Part shown: positions 24,360 through 33,985 of the stretch, piece by piece | How the letters are laid out: each line of letters begins with the position of its first letter | Numbering within the stretch: position 1 is the stretch's first letter | Assembly: GCF_021028955.1 (NCBI RefSeq) | Contig: NZ_JAIWPE010000006.1 | Location: forward strand, 1 to 49,067 | DNA from: Salipaludibacillus sp. CUR1 | Lineage (GTDB): Bacteria > Bacillota > Bacilli > Bacillales > Salisediminibacteriaceae | Length of the DNA stretch: 49,067 bases | Direction of reading: 5' to 3' | Translations under genes and position numbers: made by a program | Notes under the pieces: generated by a model | Seen by the model: the letters and a program-made list of their open reading frames with translations, nothing else | Databases searched by the model: none | Told to the model about the DNA's origin: nothing

Positions 24360-25061
24360 TTACTTCTGCTTCCGTAGTTCTTCCAGCATAAGTAAAACCA
24401 TATTAGCGGAATTTACTGAAGCTGTCTCAAGGAACTGGTCATAAGAGACTTTGGCATCTTTTCCGGCTACATCAGATAGTGACCTTATAATGACAAACGG
24501 CTTTTGGAACTGATAACACACCTGGGCAATAGCTCCCGCTTCCATTTCTGCGCAATAAGGATCTTCAAATTTAGTGCGGATTTCTTCTACACGCGCATGG
24601 TCGCTCATAAAGGAGTCCCCTGAAATAATCAAGCCTTTAATAGAATGGACTCCCACCTCATCAGCACATTCTTCTGCAAGACCTATCAGTTCATGGTCAG
24701 CCTCATAAAAGGCAGGCATCCTCGGTACCTGGCCGAATTCGTAACCAAATACCGTTGCATCTACATCATTGTAGCGGACTTGTGTAGAAATAACTATATC
24801 ACCTACCGCCAGGTTCTGATGGAAGCCGCCAGCAGAACCTGTATTTATAATAAGGTCAGGATAAAACAGCTGGTTCATTAGCGTTGTGCTGATCGCTGCA
24901 TTTACTTTTCCGATTCCAGATTTAGCTAAAATAACATCTACCCCGTTTAATCGGCCAATAAAAAACTCTGAACCAGCTATGACATTTTCTTCTTCAAGGA
25001 CCATTTCAGATTTCAAAAGTTCAACTTCTTCTTCCATGGCTCCGATAATTCCGACACGCAT
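24360..25061 (-). CDS. mtnN: 5'-methylthioadenosine/S-adenosylhomocysteine nucleosidase
   Basis: 233 aa. Cleaves adenine from methylthioadenosine and S-adenosylhomocysteine in the SAM recycling pathway. Signature features: [10 protein letters not shown] at the N-terminus, INTGSAGGF nucleoside-binding segment, [11 protein letters not shown] and catalytic Asp in [11 protein letters not shown]. Start at ATG 25061 after AAAGGGTGG; an upstream in-frame start at 25133 gives no homology. Confidence 0.93.
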   Translation of the reverse strand: MRVGIIGAMEEEVELLKSEMVLEEENVIAGSEFFIGRLNGVDVILAKSGIGKVNAAISTTLMNQLFYPDLIINTGSAGGFHQNLAVGDIVISTQVRYNDVDATVFGYEFGQVPRMPAFYEADHELIGLAEECADEVGVHSIKGLIISGDSFMSDHARVEEIRTKFEDPYCAEMEAGAIAQVCYQFQKPFVIIRSLSDVAGKDAKVSYDQFLETASVNSANMVLLMLEELRKQK

Positions 25062-25221
25062 AATACCACCCTTTTTCGCAAAAGTTTCACTTTTTCTATC
25101 ATAGCCTATGACAAGCCGGGGAACAAGAACCATTTCTTATCCTGTATTGCCGTCTCTCTATCTTTTATTTAAAATAAGAAGCGGGCTTTCTGTTATGACA
25201 ACAATAAAAGGAGTGGACAAG

Positions 25222-25431
25222 ATGATTTTTCAAACGGATACTTTAAAAGATAAAGTAGAATTTTTTGAAGCAGCCACGCTTCAGCTTCTGGAGAAACAAA
25301 TTTCAAAAAAAATAGATGACAACCAGGCGATTATGCTTGAAGTTTACAATGTTTCCCATCAGCTGACCATAGACCCTAAAACAGGCAAAAAAATATACAC
25401 AGCAGCTGTGCATTTTAAACAAAAACAATAA
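25222..25431 (+). CDS. yrzA: YrzA-like protein (DUF2536)
   Basis: 69 aa, soluble, mixed helical and strand. Matches the small Bacillus DUF2536 family by FETDTLKDKVEFFEA-like start and NQAIMLEVYNVSHQLT. Function unknown. ATG 25222 follows AAAGGAGTGG. It is the only plus-strand gene between mtnN and yrrS, as in B. subtilis. Confidence 0.75.
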   Translation: MIFQTDTLKDKVEFFEAATLQLLEKQISKKIDDNQAIMLEVYNVSHQLTIDPKTGKKIYTAAVHFKQKQ

Positions 25432-25477
25432 ACCGTGATATTACTTTATTAGAAAAATCCTTAACCTTTAGCTGAAA

Positions 25478-25608
25478 AGGACAAGCCCCTGGGCAAGCGT
25501 CCGCCTGGGATGGCTGAAATCACTCCTTTTCTCAAAAAGAACAGCCGAACAAAATTCAAATATTTTGTTCGGCTTTCTTTATGATTACTATTCTTTTGTC
25601 CCAGTCTT
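25478..25608 (-). repeat. Dispersed repeat, partial copy R4 (inverted)
   Basis: On the minus strand it reads GACTGGGACAAAAGAATAG, ATCATAAAGAAAGCCGAAC, the AAAATATTTG hairpin, GAGAAAAGGAGTGATTTCAG, then GGCGGACGCTTGCCCAGGGG, and stops. It lacks the 3' half of R1/R3. Confidence 0.78.
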
Positions 25609-25645
25609 GTCATTAAATCTTTTTCTTAACTTTCAGCTTTAAAAC

Positions 25646-26437
25646 TTAGCGGCTTACATACGGATTAGAGCTTTGCTCCTCAACAGACACAGGCATCCAG
25701 CCTTCATTTTCAACCCAGTTAAGTTCAACTTTGTAAGGTTCAAAACGGTTATCATAAGTGCTTACTGTTCCAATTGCCGTGTGCTGGTTCCCGCCGTTTC
25801 TTATTTGCCATACTTCCATTTCATCTTCGCTGAGCCCTGTAGCGTGCGATAAAGCTCTGGTCATTTCTTCCCAATTAACGTGGTCCGTCTGGTATACAGG
25901 TGTAAACGGCTCTTCCTGAACTGTGCCAACCGGTCCCCATTCACCGTCAGATTCAGTTGTGTTTTCCTCATTGGTTTCTGTTTCTTCATTTCCTTCTTCA
26001 GCTTCATTGGCTTCATTTTCAGCATTGTCTTCATTGCCTTCATTATTATCATCTTCATTGTTTAAATTACCTTCGTTATTTGCATTATCAGCTGAATCTT
26101 CCGTATTTGACTCCTCATTATTATTACTTTCATTAGTGTTATTACCATCATTCACTTCATCATTTTCATTGTTATCATTCAGAGTGTTATTTTCATTGTC
26201 GTTTTCTTCATTGCCGGGCTGGTCGATCGATATATCACCGCTATTGGTGTTTTCTTCTTCGTTGTTGAGATCGTTATTATTTGTAACAGCCACCTCATTG
26301 TCATCGCCGCCTCCAAAAATTAAAGTAGCGGAGACAAAAATAATTAATAAAGCTACAAGTCCTATTGAAACATTAAGAATAGTATTAAGGCGTCTTTTCT
26401 TTTTGTTATCCGAACGCATAGGCGGGTAATTATTACT
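25646..26437 (-). CDS. yrrS: YrrS-like membrane-anchored protein (DUF1510) with long acidic linker
   Basis: 263 aa. Short basic cytoplasmic tail (NKKKRRLN), one membrane span (SIGLVALLIIFVSATLIFG), then about 120 residues made almost only of Asn, Glu and Asp, and a C-terminal DUF1510 domain (WGPVGT to the end) outside the membrane. In B. subtilis YrrS is co-transcribed with the class A penicillin-binding protein PbpI, which is not here. The linker is longer than usual. Start ATG 26437 has GGAGGAAAG upstream. Confidence 0.85.
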   Translation of the reverse strand, partial: SNNYPPMRSDNKKKRRLNTILNVSIGLVALLIIFVSATLIFGGGDDNEVAVTNNNDLNNEEENTNSGDISIDQPGNEENDNENNTLNDNNENDEVNDGNNTNESNNNEESNTEDSADNANNEGNLNNEDDNNEGNEDNAENEANEAEEGNEETETNEENTTESDGEWGPVGTVQEEPFTPVYQTDHVNWEEMTRALSHATGLSEDEMEVWQIRNGGNQHTAIGTVSTYDNRFEPYKVELNWVENEGWMPVSVEEQSSNPYVSR

Positions 26438-26609
26438 CATCAAACACTTTCCTCCCTTTTTCCAGTCCAAATCTACATATATTATAATTCATTTATGGAT
26501 AAATTTCGACCAGCAGTCCCCAACTTTGACCGTCTTTTAGGTTTCGACTAATACTGCCGGCCAAAATTAAAGCGGCTTTCCTCTTTTCATAAGAGACTTA
26601 CTATGTAAA

Positions 26610-26648
26610 AAATCACCCGTCAGTCTTTTAAAGACCAGGGTGATTTCA
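26610..26648 (-). terminator. Terminator of greA
   Basis: Stem AAATCACCC / GGGTGATTT, extended by AGTCTTT / AAAGAC, 15 bp past the greA stop. Confidence 0.8.
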
Positions 26649-26662
26649 ATCCATTTGGTGTT

Positions 26663-27136
26663 TTATGACACTTCTGTAATTTCAACAGTCATGTCTCCGC
26701 CGGGAGTAGATACTACAACCTGCTCACCGATACCCTTGCCGATTAAACTTTGCGCCATTGGAGAATCATTAGAGATTTTCCCTTCAATAGGGTCTGCTTC
26801 CGCACGCCCTACAATAATGTATTCTTCTTCATCACCATCAGGAAGCTCTTTAAAAGTAACTTTTTTCCCAAGAGAAACAACAGAGCTGTCAGAATCCTCT
26901 TCAATAATTTCAGCATTACGAATCATACCTTCAATCTGCTGGATTCTGCCTTCCACAAACGCCTGTTCTTCTTTTGCCGAATCATACTCCGAGTTCTCTG
27001 ATAGATCTCCGAAGCTTCGCGCTACTTTTATTCTTTCTACGACTTCTTTTCGCCGTTCAGTCTTTAAATACTCCAGTTCTTTCTCGAGTTTTTCTTTACC
27101 TTCCATAGTCATATAGTGTTTTTCTTCTGTCATTGT
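26663..27136 (-). CDS. greA: Transcription elongation factor GreA
   Basis: 157 aa. Rescues backtracked RNA polymerase by stimulating transcript cleavage. N-terminal coiled coil carries the two acidic tip residues in [11 protein letters not shown]; the C-terminal FKBP-like domain has [16 protein letters not shown]. Start ATG 27136 follows AAGGAGTGG. A 417-bp gap separates it from udk upstream. Confidence 0.95.
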   Translation of the reverse strand, partial: TMTEEKHYMTMEGKEKLEKELEYLKTERRKEVVERIKVARSFGDLSENSEYDSAKEEQAFVEGRIQQIEGMIRNAEIIEEDSDSSVVSLGKKVTFKELPDGDEEEYIIVGRAEADPIEGKISNDSPMAQSLIGKGIGEQVVVSTPGGDMTVEITEVS

Positions 27137-27381
27137 TTTTCCACTCCTTAAAATTAATACATCCAAGTGAACGCTTTCATGTTTCCTTACCTAATAAAAA
27201 ATATACGGGAAATGCAGAAACGGTGTTGATTTACCATATGAACTGCTTACAGAAAAATGACCACCTTTTTAAATATATATGATGGTAGTATAATGAAAAC
27301 CAATTCATTTAACAAGTTTTCCTTATAAAATCCTGTAAAAATTAATATTCCCTAAAATTCATAGGCGTCAATAAACCTTAA

Positions 27382-27422
27382 GCGCCCAACCTGTTCAAGC
27401 ATGGCTGAACAGATCAGGGCGC
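27382..27422. repeat. Imperfect hairpin in the udk-greA gap
   Basis: GCGCCC pairs with GGGCGC and inside this CTGTTCA pairs with TGAACAG around a loop of eight bases. No T-run on either side. The rest of the 27137-27553 gap is AT-rich and holds the greA promoter presumably, with nothing else recognised. Confidence 0.5.
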
Positions 27423-27553
27423 CGTAGGTCTTACATTTATTTCAAAAAAAACCGTTTCTAGAAATGATTTCCTGCGTTCCTCTTAGCTATTATATACAAA
27501 ACTCAGCTTTTAGCCAAGTAGTTCATATATTCTTCAAAATGTTTAATGAAGGC

Positions 27554-28189
27554 CTAAATCATTGCCTTCTCTTCAAGTACTGTTTTAATCTTTGCCACCA
27601 TTAAATCAATAGCAACATGATTATGCCCGCCTTCAGGAACAATAATATCCGCATAACGCTTAGTAGGCTCAATAAATTGAAGATGCATCGGCCGCACTAC
27701 AGACGTATACTGGTCAATGACTGAATCGATTGTCCGGCCGCGTTCCTGTATATCCCTCATCAGTCGCCGTATAATCCTTAAATCGGAGTCGGTGTCTACA
27801 AAAAGCTTTATATCCATCACATCTCTCAGGCGATCATCTTCAAGAATAAGGATACCTTCTAATATAATGACATCCCTCGGTTCGACATTAACTACTTCAT
27901 CTGAACGTGTATGATTAGCATAGTCATAAACTGGCTTTTCAACAGGTTGCCGGTTGACTAACCGCTTTAAATGATCAAGCAGCAAATCATTATCGAAGGC
28001 TAAAGGGTGGTCATAATTTGTTTTTAATCTTTCTTCCATCGGCAAATGTGTCTGATCTTTATAATAAGCATCTTGTTCTATCATAAGGATGGACTGCTCA
28101 GGAAATTTACAGTAAATTTCATTTGCCACTGTCGTTTTACCCGAACCCGATCCGCCGGCTACACCAATGATGACAGGTTTTTTACTCAT
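27554..28189 (-). CDS. udk: Uridine kinase
   Basis: 211 aa. Phosphorylates uridine and cytidine with ATP or GTP in pyrimidine salvage. P-loop [12 protein letters not shown] at residues 9-20, then DAYYKD and YDHPLAFD substrate motifs, [12 protein letters not shown] lid. Start overlaps the stop of the U32 gene by ATGA, so they are coupled as in B. subtilis. Confidence 0.95.
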   Translation of the reverse strand: MSKKPVIIGVAGGSGSGKTTVANEIYCKFPEQSILMIEQDAYYKDQTHLPMEERLKTNYDHPLAFDNDLLLDHLKRLVNRQPVEKPVYDYANHTRSDEVVNVEPRDVIILEGILILEDDRLRDVMDIKLFVDTDSDLRIIRRLMRDIQERGRTIDSVIDQYTSVVRPMHLQFIEPTKRYADIIVPEGGHNHVAIDLMVAKIKTVLEEKAMI

Positions 28190-29469
28190 GTTAACTGTTC
28201 CTTTCGCATCATATTATAAGGTTTTACTTGTTTATCAACTTTAAATTTGACTATCTGAAGAGGGTGTCTTGCCGCATCCAGCTCTTCACCGTCTTCATCC
28301 CATATCTTTTCAACTTTTTGAGTGAAATTCGTGATTTCAGGCCCAAAAAACTCTATTTGATCTCCAGGACGGAAATGGTTTCGTTGCTGAAGTGTGACAA
28401 TCTCTGTTTCTTCATCATAATCTAACACAAGTCCGGCAAAATCAAAAGTCGTTTTCTGGCTGTGATTACGGAACATCTGCTCTTCGTGGCCAGGTGTATT
28501 TTCAAAGAATGCAGGAGCTGTAGGCCTGTTTGCGCATTTTGCTAATTCCTTAAGCCATTCATTATCGATCTTAAAGTTATCAGGATTCTCACAGTACGCA
28601 TCAATTACTTTTCTGTAAACACTTACTACGGTGGCAACATAATGAATAGATTTCATTCGCCCTTCAACTTTAAGACTGTCAATTCCTGCGTCTACCAGCT
28701 TAGGTATGGCTTCAATTAAATTAAGGTCTTTCGGTGACATGGCAAAAGGAGCGTCATCAACATTAAACAGAGCTTTTTCACCAGTCTTCTGTTCACTTGC
28801 GCCATCTTCTTCATAAAGAAAATAGTCCCACCGGCAAGATTGACAGCATCCGCCTCTGTTGGAATCTCTCGCTGTCATATGATTGCTTAATACACAGCGA
28901 CCTGAATAAGAAATACACATCGCTCCATGTATAAATGTTTCTATTTCTATATCCACGTTCGCTTTCATTTCCAGCATTTCTGCTAAACCGACTTCACGGG
29001 CCAGAACTACTCTGTCCAACCCTTCTTCTTTCCAAAATTTAACTGCCTGCCAGTTTGACAGGGACTGCTGCGTAGAAAGGTGGACTTCCAGTTTAGGTGC
29101 CACACGTTTACAAGTTTCAATAATTAATGGATCAGCTACAATAATTCCTGTAACTCCTACCTTTTCCAAATCCTCCAAATATTCTGCGAGACCATCCATA
29201 TTTTCATTATGGGCAAATATATTAGTTGTTACATAAATATGCGCACCATACTTATTAGCAAACTTGACGCCTTCAGCCATTTCTTCTATAGAGAAGTTAT
29301 CTGCATTTGACCTCAATCCAAAGTCCCGTCCGCCTATAAATACAGCATCGGCGCCGTAATGAACAGCTATTTTCAGTTTTTCAAGGTTTCCTGCCGGTGC
29401 CAACAGTTCGGGCTTCTTCGTGATCACACGTCTGCCCTCTGAAGGTCGTTTTACTGTTTGTTGTTTCAT
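28186..29469 (-). CDS. yrrO: U32 family protein YrrO (large subunit type)
   Basis: 427 aa. [15 protein letters not shown] start, GADAVFIGG, and the U32 signature [16 protein letters not shown] with a Cys cluster ([12 protein letters not shown]). Relatives such as RlhA and TrhP hydroxylate rRNA or tRNA and bind iron-sulfur through these Cys; YrrN-YrrO of B. subtilis are TrhP-type prephenate-dependent tRNA hydroxylation proteins. Second of the yrrM-yrrN-yrrO-udk run; a terminator precedes it. Confidence 0.9.
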   Translation of the reverse strand: MKQQTVKRPSEGRRVITKKPELLAPAGNLEKLKIAVHYGADAVFIGGRDFGLRSNADNFSIEEMAEGVKFANKYGAHIYVTTNIFAHNENMDGLAEYLEDLEKVGVTGIIVADPLIIETCKRVAPKLEVHLSTQQSLSNWQAVKFWKEEGLDRVVLAREVGLAEMLEMKANVDIEIETFIHGAMCISYSGRCVLSNHMTARDSNRGGCCQSCRWDYFLYEEDGASEQKTGEKALFNVDDAPFAMSPKDLNLIEAIPKLVDAGIDSLKVEGRMKSIHYVATVVSVYRKVIDAYCENPDNFKIDNEWLKELAKCANRPTAPAFFENTPGHEEQMFRNHSQKTTFDFAGLVLDYDEETEIVTLQQRNHFRPGDQIEFFGPEITNFTQKVEKIWDEDGEELDAARHPLQIVKFKVDKQVKPYNMMRKEQLT

Positions 29470-29504
29470 AGGTGATCACTCCTTTTCCTACCTGGTTTAA
29501 TATG

Positions 29505-29530
29505 AGAAAAACTTGGCAAACAGCCAAGCT
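29505..29530 (-). terminator. Terminator-like hairpin between yrrN and yrrO
   Basis: Stem CTTGGC / GCCAAG with T-run on the minus strand. It would reduce read-through from yrrN into yrrO. Confidence 0.65.
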
Positions 29531-29584
29531 CTTGCAAAAGCCTCAGGTTTTCTTATCCTTTTTCTCAAAGTACCGCTACAAAGA

Positions 29585-30514
29585 TTAGTAAACCGATTCT
29601 TTAAAGAAAAACCCTGTATCAAGATCCCGGTTCGCTGGCTGTACTGATTTAACTTCATCAAGCAGCTCGTCTTTTTTGCTGTTATACGCTTCCGGCTCTT
29701 CCGTATAAAGGTCTATCGCTTGTCTGTATAGGGCGGTCATCTTTTTAATATAGTTAAAATCTTTTAATATTCCGTCTATCTTAAATGAATCAATCCCTGC
29801 ATCAAGCATCTCGTCTAATTCATCGATAATGCACATATCTTTAGGACTCATAATATGTGTTCCGTTCTCGTCTTCCCAGATCGGATATTTCGCATCCCTT
29901 TCCGGATCATGCAAAATTAAGCTTCGATCTTTACTTCTCCCCTGTACTTCCAGGTCCTTTCCTTGAAAGGCCATATAATTCCCGACCAGCATACGTTTAG
30001 ACTGGAACATACAAGTCATCCCGTGAACCTGTACTTCAATTTCCACTTCAGCTTCTTCTTTTATTTCAATGATAGAATCCATATTCAATTCACGGGCCAG
30101 CACGGCACGAGCTGCCCCTTTTCTTCCCCAGTAATTAGCTGTATACCAGTTGGTAGCAGTCGTTTCTGTGTTCCAATGAAGCTTCATTTGAGGAGCATGC
30201 TCCCTTACATTCATTAAAACGGCTGGATCTCCAAATACAATGGCGTCAACCCCAGTACGGTCTAAAAATTGAATATAGTCCGGTAATAGAGGAAGTGTAT
30301 CATTGTGAAAAAGGGCGTTCATAGCCACGTATACTTTCGCTCCCTTTTCATGTGCAATTTTTGTGGCTTCTTCAACCTCTTTCCTGCTGAAATCCCCAGC
30401 AAGCCTCAAGGCATATTTTTCTTCTCCAATTATAACAGCGGTTGCGCCGGCATCAATAAGAGGAGCGATGTCTTCCACACTCGTAGGCGTGACTAACAAC
30501 TCTGGTTTTTTCAT
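29585..30514 (-). CDS. yrrN: U32 family protein YrrN (small subunit type)
   Basis: 309 aa, a shorter U32 homologue of the yrrO product: KPELLVTPTSVEDI, then VQVHGMTCMFQSKRML in the signature region. The Cys cluster seen in YrrO is reduced to one Cys here. Works with YrrO in tRNA hydroxylation in B. subtilis. Start overlaps the yrrM stop (ATGA). Confidence 0.9.
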   Translation of the reverse strand: MKKPELLVTPTSVEDIAPLIDAGATAVIIGEEKYALRLAGDFSRKEVEEATKIAHEKGAKVYVAMNALFHNDTLPLLPDYIQFLDRTGVDAIVFGDPAVLMNVREHAPQMKLHWNTETTATNWYTANYWGRKGAARAVLARELNMDSIIEIKEEAEVEIEVQVHGMTCMFQSKRMLVGNYMAFQGKDLEVQGRSKDRSLILHDPERDAKYPIWEDENGTHIMSPKDMCIIDELDEMLDAGIDSFKIDGILKDFNYIKKMTALYRQAIDLYTEEPEAYNSKKDELLDEVKSVQPANRDLDTGFFFKESVY

Positions 30515-31191
30515 GCTTTTTCACCTTCCTGTATTTCTTTCCCCGTGTTTCGTTTTACATTTACCATCAAACCATCTCCTACAGGGAGTAAAACTGAGTC
30601 AAAACGCGGATCTTTCATTAATTTATCGTTAAACTTCCTCAGTTTATTTACCATTGAAGAGAGGCGGCGGCTTTCCGGCTCTTTTTCCCCTGAAACAAAC
30701 CCTTTAAAAAGGACATTATCTGAAAATATTAGGCCGCCTTCTTTAACCATAGGCTCATATATTGAGAAGAAATTCTCATACTGTCCTTTAGCCGCATCAA
30801 TAAACAACACGTCATAAGGCGCTTTTTCCGCAATTTCTTCTTTCACTTCGAGGGCATCCCCTTGGACCAGATTAAAACGCTTATGCACTCCAACTGAGCG
30901 TGCATTTTTTAATGCTTCCTGGATCCGTCCTTCATCTTTTTCAACTGTATAAATGATGGCATCGGGAGCAGCTTGAAGCATACGAATGGCAGAATATCCT
31001 ATTGCCGTACCGATTTCCAGAATGCGAACGGGATTATGGATTCTAAGAAATTGCAGCATGGTCTCCAACCCGTCAGCTTCCATGATAGGCACGTGATGCT
31101 TATATGCATAGTCTTCTATTTCTTTTATCTCTGCAGGTCTTTCTTTTATAAGTGATGAAAGATATAAGGCAGTTTTGTCGCCTTTTTCCAT
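30511..31191 (-). CDS. yrrM: SAM-dependent methyltransferase YrrM (TrmR family)
   Basis: 226 aa, class I Rossmann-fold O-methyltransferase. SAM-binding EIGTAIGYSAIRML, then DVLFIDAAKGQYENFF with metal-binding Asp and DNVLFKGFV. In B. subtilis this protein (TrmR) methylates 5-hydroxyuridine of tRNA to 5-methoxyuridine, the step after the yrrN-yrrO hydroxylation, explaining the cluster. The start codon touches a terminator-like hairpin that contains its ribosome binding site. Confidence 0.92.
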   Translation of the reverse strand: MEKGDKTALYLSSLIKERPAEIKEIEDYAYKHHVPIMEADGLETMLQFLRIHNPVRILEIGTAIGYSAIRMLQAAPDAIIYTVEKDEGRIQEALKNARSVGVHKRFNLVQGDALEVKEEIAEKAPYDVLFIDAAKGQYENFFSIYEPMVKEGGLIFSDNVLFKGFVSGEKEPESRRLSSMVNKLRKFNDKLMKDPRFDSVLLPVGDGLMVNVKRNTGKEIQEGEKA

Positions 31192-31192
31192 A

Positions 31193-31219
31193 AAAAAAGC
31201 GCCTCCTTCAGGTGCTTTT
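31193..31219 (-). terminator. Terminator-like hairpin holding the yrrM ribosome binding site
   Basis: Stem AAGCACC / GGCGCTT (one mismatch) with loop TGAAGGA and a run of seven T that ends one base before the yrrM ATG. The GGAGG of the binding site is in the loop and stem. Confidence 0.6.
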
Positions 31220-31266
31220 GAATTAAAATTGCCCTATGTTTGTCTTTGACCGATATATTTTAACAT

Positions 31267-31311
31267 AAAAACAAGGAGAATGCTACTTTATCAGCAGTTT
31301 CTCCTTGTTTT
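31267..31311 (-). terminator. Terminator of mltG
   Basis: A 13-bp stem AAAACAAGGAGAA / TTCTCCTTGTTTT just past the mltG stop. Confidence 0.85.
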
Positions 31312-31318
31312 CACCATA

Positions 31319-32458
31319 TCATTCATTTGAATTCTGGTAGTGTTCGACCACTTCCTCGTGGTCGGAATAATTGACATTAAAGTGGACCTCTCCATCCGGT
31401 GAATGGTAGAAGTAAATATACTCATGGGATTCAGGTTCAAGAGCTGCGGCAATCGAAGCTTCACCAGGATTATTTATAGGTCCCGGCGGCAGGCCGGCAT
31501 TTTTATAAGTGTTATAAGGAGACTCAATATCAAGGTGTGCGTTTAAAGTTCGTGATAAGTGTTCTTCATGAGCGTAAGCAATCGTAGGATCCATCTGTAA
31601 AGGCATGGACGCGCTTAACCGGTTTTCAATCACCCCTGAAATCGTCGCTCGTTCCTCGTCTGTTCTTGCTTCTCCCTCAATTATTGAAGCTTTTGTCATC
31701 AAAGCGTGGTAAGAATCATCTGAAGCAGATGCCTGGCGGCTTTCAAGTATGGAATTAGTTCTGTCAAGCATCGCCTCAATAACCTGCTCAGCACTGACTT
31801 CTTCTTCCACAAAGTCGTATCGTGCCGGGAATAAATACCCTTCCAGCGGTTCTCTGATATCTTCACCAAATATATCCTCTTCAAGGAACTTATATCTCTC
31901 AATTAATTCTTCCAGATATTCTTCATCCCTGGCGATTTCTGCCAGCTCTTCAGCCTTAAGATTCGTTTCATCAGCCACTCTTACAAAAATATCTTCAGCC
32001 CAGCGCCCTTCTGGCACCGTAAAGGATGTCGCATAATCTTCATATACTCGTCCTTCTTTTAAATGGTCTATAATCTCATCCATGCTCATGGCTCTGGTCA
32101 ATTGGTAATCTCCTGCCTGAAACCCTGACGCATTCTGAAAACGGACATAATAGCGAAACATAGAGGCACTGGAGACCACCCCTTCTTCTTCAAGAATTTC
32201 ACCAATAGAAGAAGGATTGGAACCGATTGGGATTGTCACCTCAACGACTTCATCATCTTCTTCATCAACCGGGCCAATTGCACCTTTCACATAAAAGTAT
32301 GCTCCTAAACCGCCGGCGACGACTGCCACTATGATTGTTATAACAAATATAAGGACTATTTTTCTTACCAAGCCTGCTTCCCTTTTTGTTTCTTCAAGTT
32401 TGGTTTTATGCTTTTCGTTTAAATTTTTGTTGGAATCGTTTGTTGTGTCTTCTGCCAC
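31319..32458 (-). CDS. mltG: Endolytic murein transglycosylase MltG
   Basis: 379 aa. Cytoplasmic tail, one membrane span near residues 30-55 (IVLIFVITIIVAVVAGGLGAYF), LysM-like region, then a YceG catalytic domain with Glu in ASIIEGEARTDEE and a DPTIAYA, NTYKNAGLPPGPI end. Cuts nascent glycan strands and sets their length. Matches yrrL of B. subtilis in place. The extracellular part is very acidic, in line with a halo- or alkaliphile. Confidence 0.93.
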   Translation of the reverse strand: MAEDTTNDSNKNLNEKHKTKLEETKREAGLVRKIVLIFVITIIVAVVAGGLGAYFYVKGAIGPVDEEDDEVVEVTIPIGSNPSSIGEILEEEGVVSSASMFRYYVRFQNASGFQAGDYQLTRAMSMDEIIDHLKEGRVYEDYATSFTVPEGRWAEDIFVRVADETNLKAEELAEIARDEEYLEELIERYKFLEEDIFGEDIREPLEGYLFPARYDFVEEEVSAEQVIEAMLDRTNSILESRQASASDDSYHALMTKASIIEGEARTDEERATISGVIENRLSASMPLQMDPTIAYAHEEHLSRTLNAHLDIESPYNTYKNAGLPPGPINNPGEASIAAALEPESHEYIYFYHSPDGEVHFNVNYSDHEEVVEHYQNSNE

Positions 32459-32877
32459 TGACTGCCACTCCTTTCACCTTCCCTATTATACTATATCTTT
32501 AAAAAAATTCGATATTTTGAGTGAAATCGACAGGATAATTTTTCTATAAACCTCCAGGAGAAAGTAAGATAACGCACCTTCATGGAAGAATGTAAGAAGC
32601 TGTCCGCATTCGACAATAGATCCGCCGGGATATCCCTCCCGATTAGCCTCTTATTCAGTAAAACACTGTATATAACATAAACCAAGAGACTATGGTTAGT
32701 TGAAGACAAGCCCTCGGGAACATCAACCTGGTACAGGAGAGCCATCCTTTAATCAAAAAAACATCCGGACAACATCGTAAGATATTGTCCGGAGTTCATT
32801 AAAATAATTATATAATCCAGCCTTAACCTGTATTAGAGGCGGCGGAAGATTTCATTTATTAAAGCAGGTTTAAAAGA
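32459..32877. other. Gap between mltG and yrzB: divergent repeat fragment and terminator
   Basis: No gene. At about 32695-32720 lies TTAGTTGAAGACAAGCCC, the conserved block also seen in the R6 repeat. A perfect terminator follows: TCCGGACAA pairs with TTGTCCGGA (32764-32792) with seven T on the minus strand, which would end the transcript that includes yrzB. Confidence 0.65.
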
Positions 32878-33189
32878 TTAATTCTCTTCTTCTAAATCCT
32901 CTTCAGCGAATGTATTTAATAATTCTTCAACCATATTCCATTCTTCATCCGTTTCAATAGGGTAAAGAGAGAGGTCGCCGCCTTCCGGCTCTTCGTATCT
33001 GAAAGCATGGACTTCAATTTCTTCCTCTTCACTTTCATTGGAGCCTTCCGGTGCTAACACCATATAGGAGTTCCCCGTACTGTCTACATCAAATGTAAAT
33101 AACACTTGAAATAAGTGTTCATCTCCATTCTCATCTGGAATTACGATGCGGTCGTCATCGCCCGGCTGGTTAATTTGAAATTCTGACAT
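32878..33189 (-). CDS. yrzB: YrzB-like protein (DUF1292)
   Basis: 103 aa, strongly acidic, one domain of conserved DUF1292: EDGNGDEHLFQVLFTFDVD-like and SYMVLAPEG and RYEE. Function unknown. Follows ruvX by 12 bp in the conserved ireB-ruvX-yrzB operon; AAGGAGG precedes the ATG. Confidence 0.85.
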   Translation of the reverse strand: MSEFQINQPGDDDRIVIPDENGDEHLFQVLFTFDVDSTGNSYMVLAPEGSNESEEEEIEVHAFRYEEPEGGDLSLYPIETDEEWNMVEELLNTFAEEDLEEEN

Positions 33190-33201
33190 ATTATCGCCTC
33201 C

Positions 33202-33618
33202 TTATTTTTGTCGATCAAGATATCCTTGTAAAATCATAACGGCTGCCATCTTATCTATAACTTTTTTTCTTTTCTTACGGCTCACATCAGCGGTGACCAG
33301 CATGCGTTCCGCTGCCACTGTCGTTAATCTTTCATCCCATAGATCAACAGGGAGCCCTGTCCGTCCTGCCAGTTCTTCAGCAAATGCCTGGCAAAGTTCA
33401 CCGCTTGGTCCGATCGTACCGTTCATATTTTTCGGCAGCCCGACTACAATTTTAGTAACATCATTTTCATCAATAACCTTTTTAATACGTTCGTAATCCT
33501 CTTCTTCATTTTCAGGATTACGTTTTATTGTTTCGACACCTTGAGCTGTCCAGCCCAAAGCGTCGCTGACAGCGACGCCTATCGTTTTGCTGCCTACGTC
33601 CAGACCTATTACTTTCAT
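33202..33618 (-). CDS. ruvX: Holliday junction resolvase-like RuvX (YqgF family)
   Basis: 138 aa, RNase H-like fold with [25 protein letters not shown], and DERLTT catalytic acids. YqgF proteins act on RNA in ribosome maturation and can resolve Holliday junctions. Start overlaps the ireB stop by ATGA. Confidence 0.93.
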   Translation of the reverse strand: MKVIGLDVGSKTIGVAVSDALGWTAQGVETIKRNPENEEEDYERIKKVIDENDVTKIVVGLPKNMNGTIGPSGELCQAFAEELAGRTGLPVDLWDERLTTVAAERMLVTADVSRKKRKKVIDKMAAVMILQGYLDRQK

Positions 33619-33887
33619 GATTTCTCCTTTTGATGATGAGCTAAATACGAGCGCACAAGCTCCTCAATTAACTCATCCCGTTCAATTCTCCTAATAAGAG
33701 TCCGTGCATCGTTATGGCGGGGAATATAAGCCGGATCGCCTGATAAAAGATAACCTACAATTTGATTAATAGGATTATATCCCTTTTCTTCAAGCGAGGA
33801 ATACACTTTCATTAAAACCTCTTTTACATCCTCGTCCATTGAATCGTCATTAAAATTAAATTTCATTGTTCTGTCCATTGAACTCAA
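33615..33887 (-). CDS. yrzL: IreB family regulatory protein (YrzL, DUF965)
   Basis: 90 aa; the conserved [23 protein letters not shown] run is unmistakable. IreB is a substrate of the PASTA kinase IreK in enterococci. The start is TTG 33887, in line with the [12 protein letters not shown]-terminus of B. subtilis YrzL; AGAGGTG lies upstream. Upstream in-frame codons to 33929 do not look translated. Confidence 0.9.
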   Translation of the reverse strand: MSSMDRTMKFNFNDDSMDEDVKEVLMKVYSSLEEKGYNPINQIVGYLLSGDPAYIPRHNDARTLIRRIERDELIEELVRSYLAHHQKEKS

Positions 33888-33985
33888 AACAACCACACCT
33901 CTCTTCTTCTTGGCAAGAAAAGGTCTCATAAACCGTTCCGTATTTTAATTGGATTTGTCTACTATTGTACACGATTCTGCTTCAT

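Noticed and set aside
25923-26429. 168-aa plus-strand Ser/Leu-rich frame
   Set aside because: Antisense shadow of the Asn/Glu/Asp-rich YrrS linker; low-complexity artefact.
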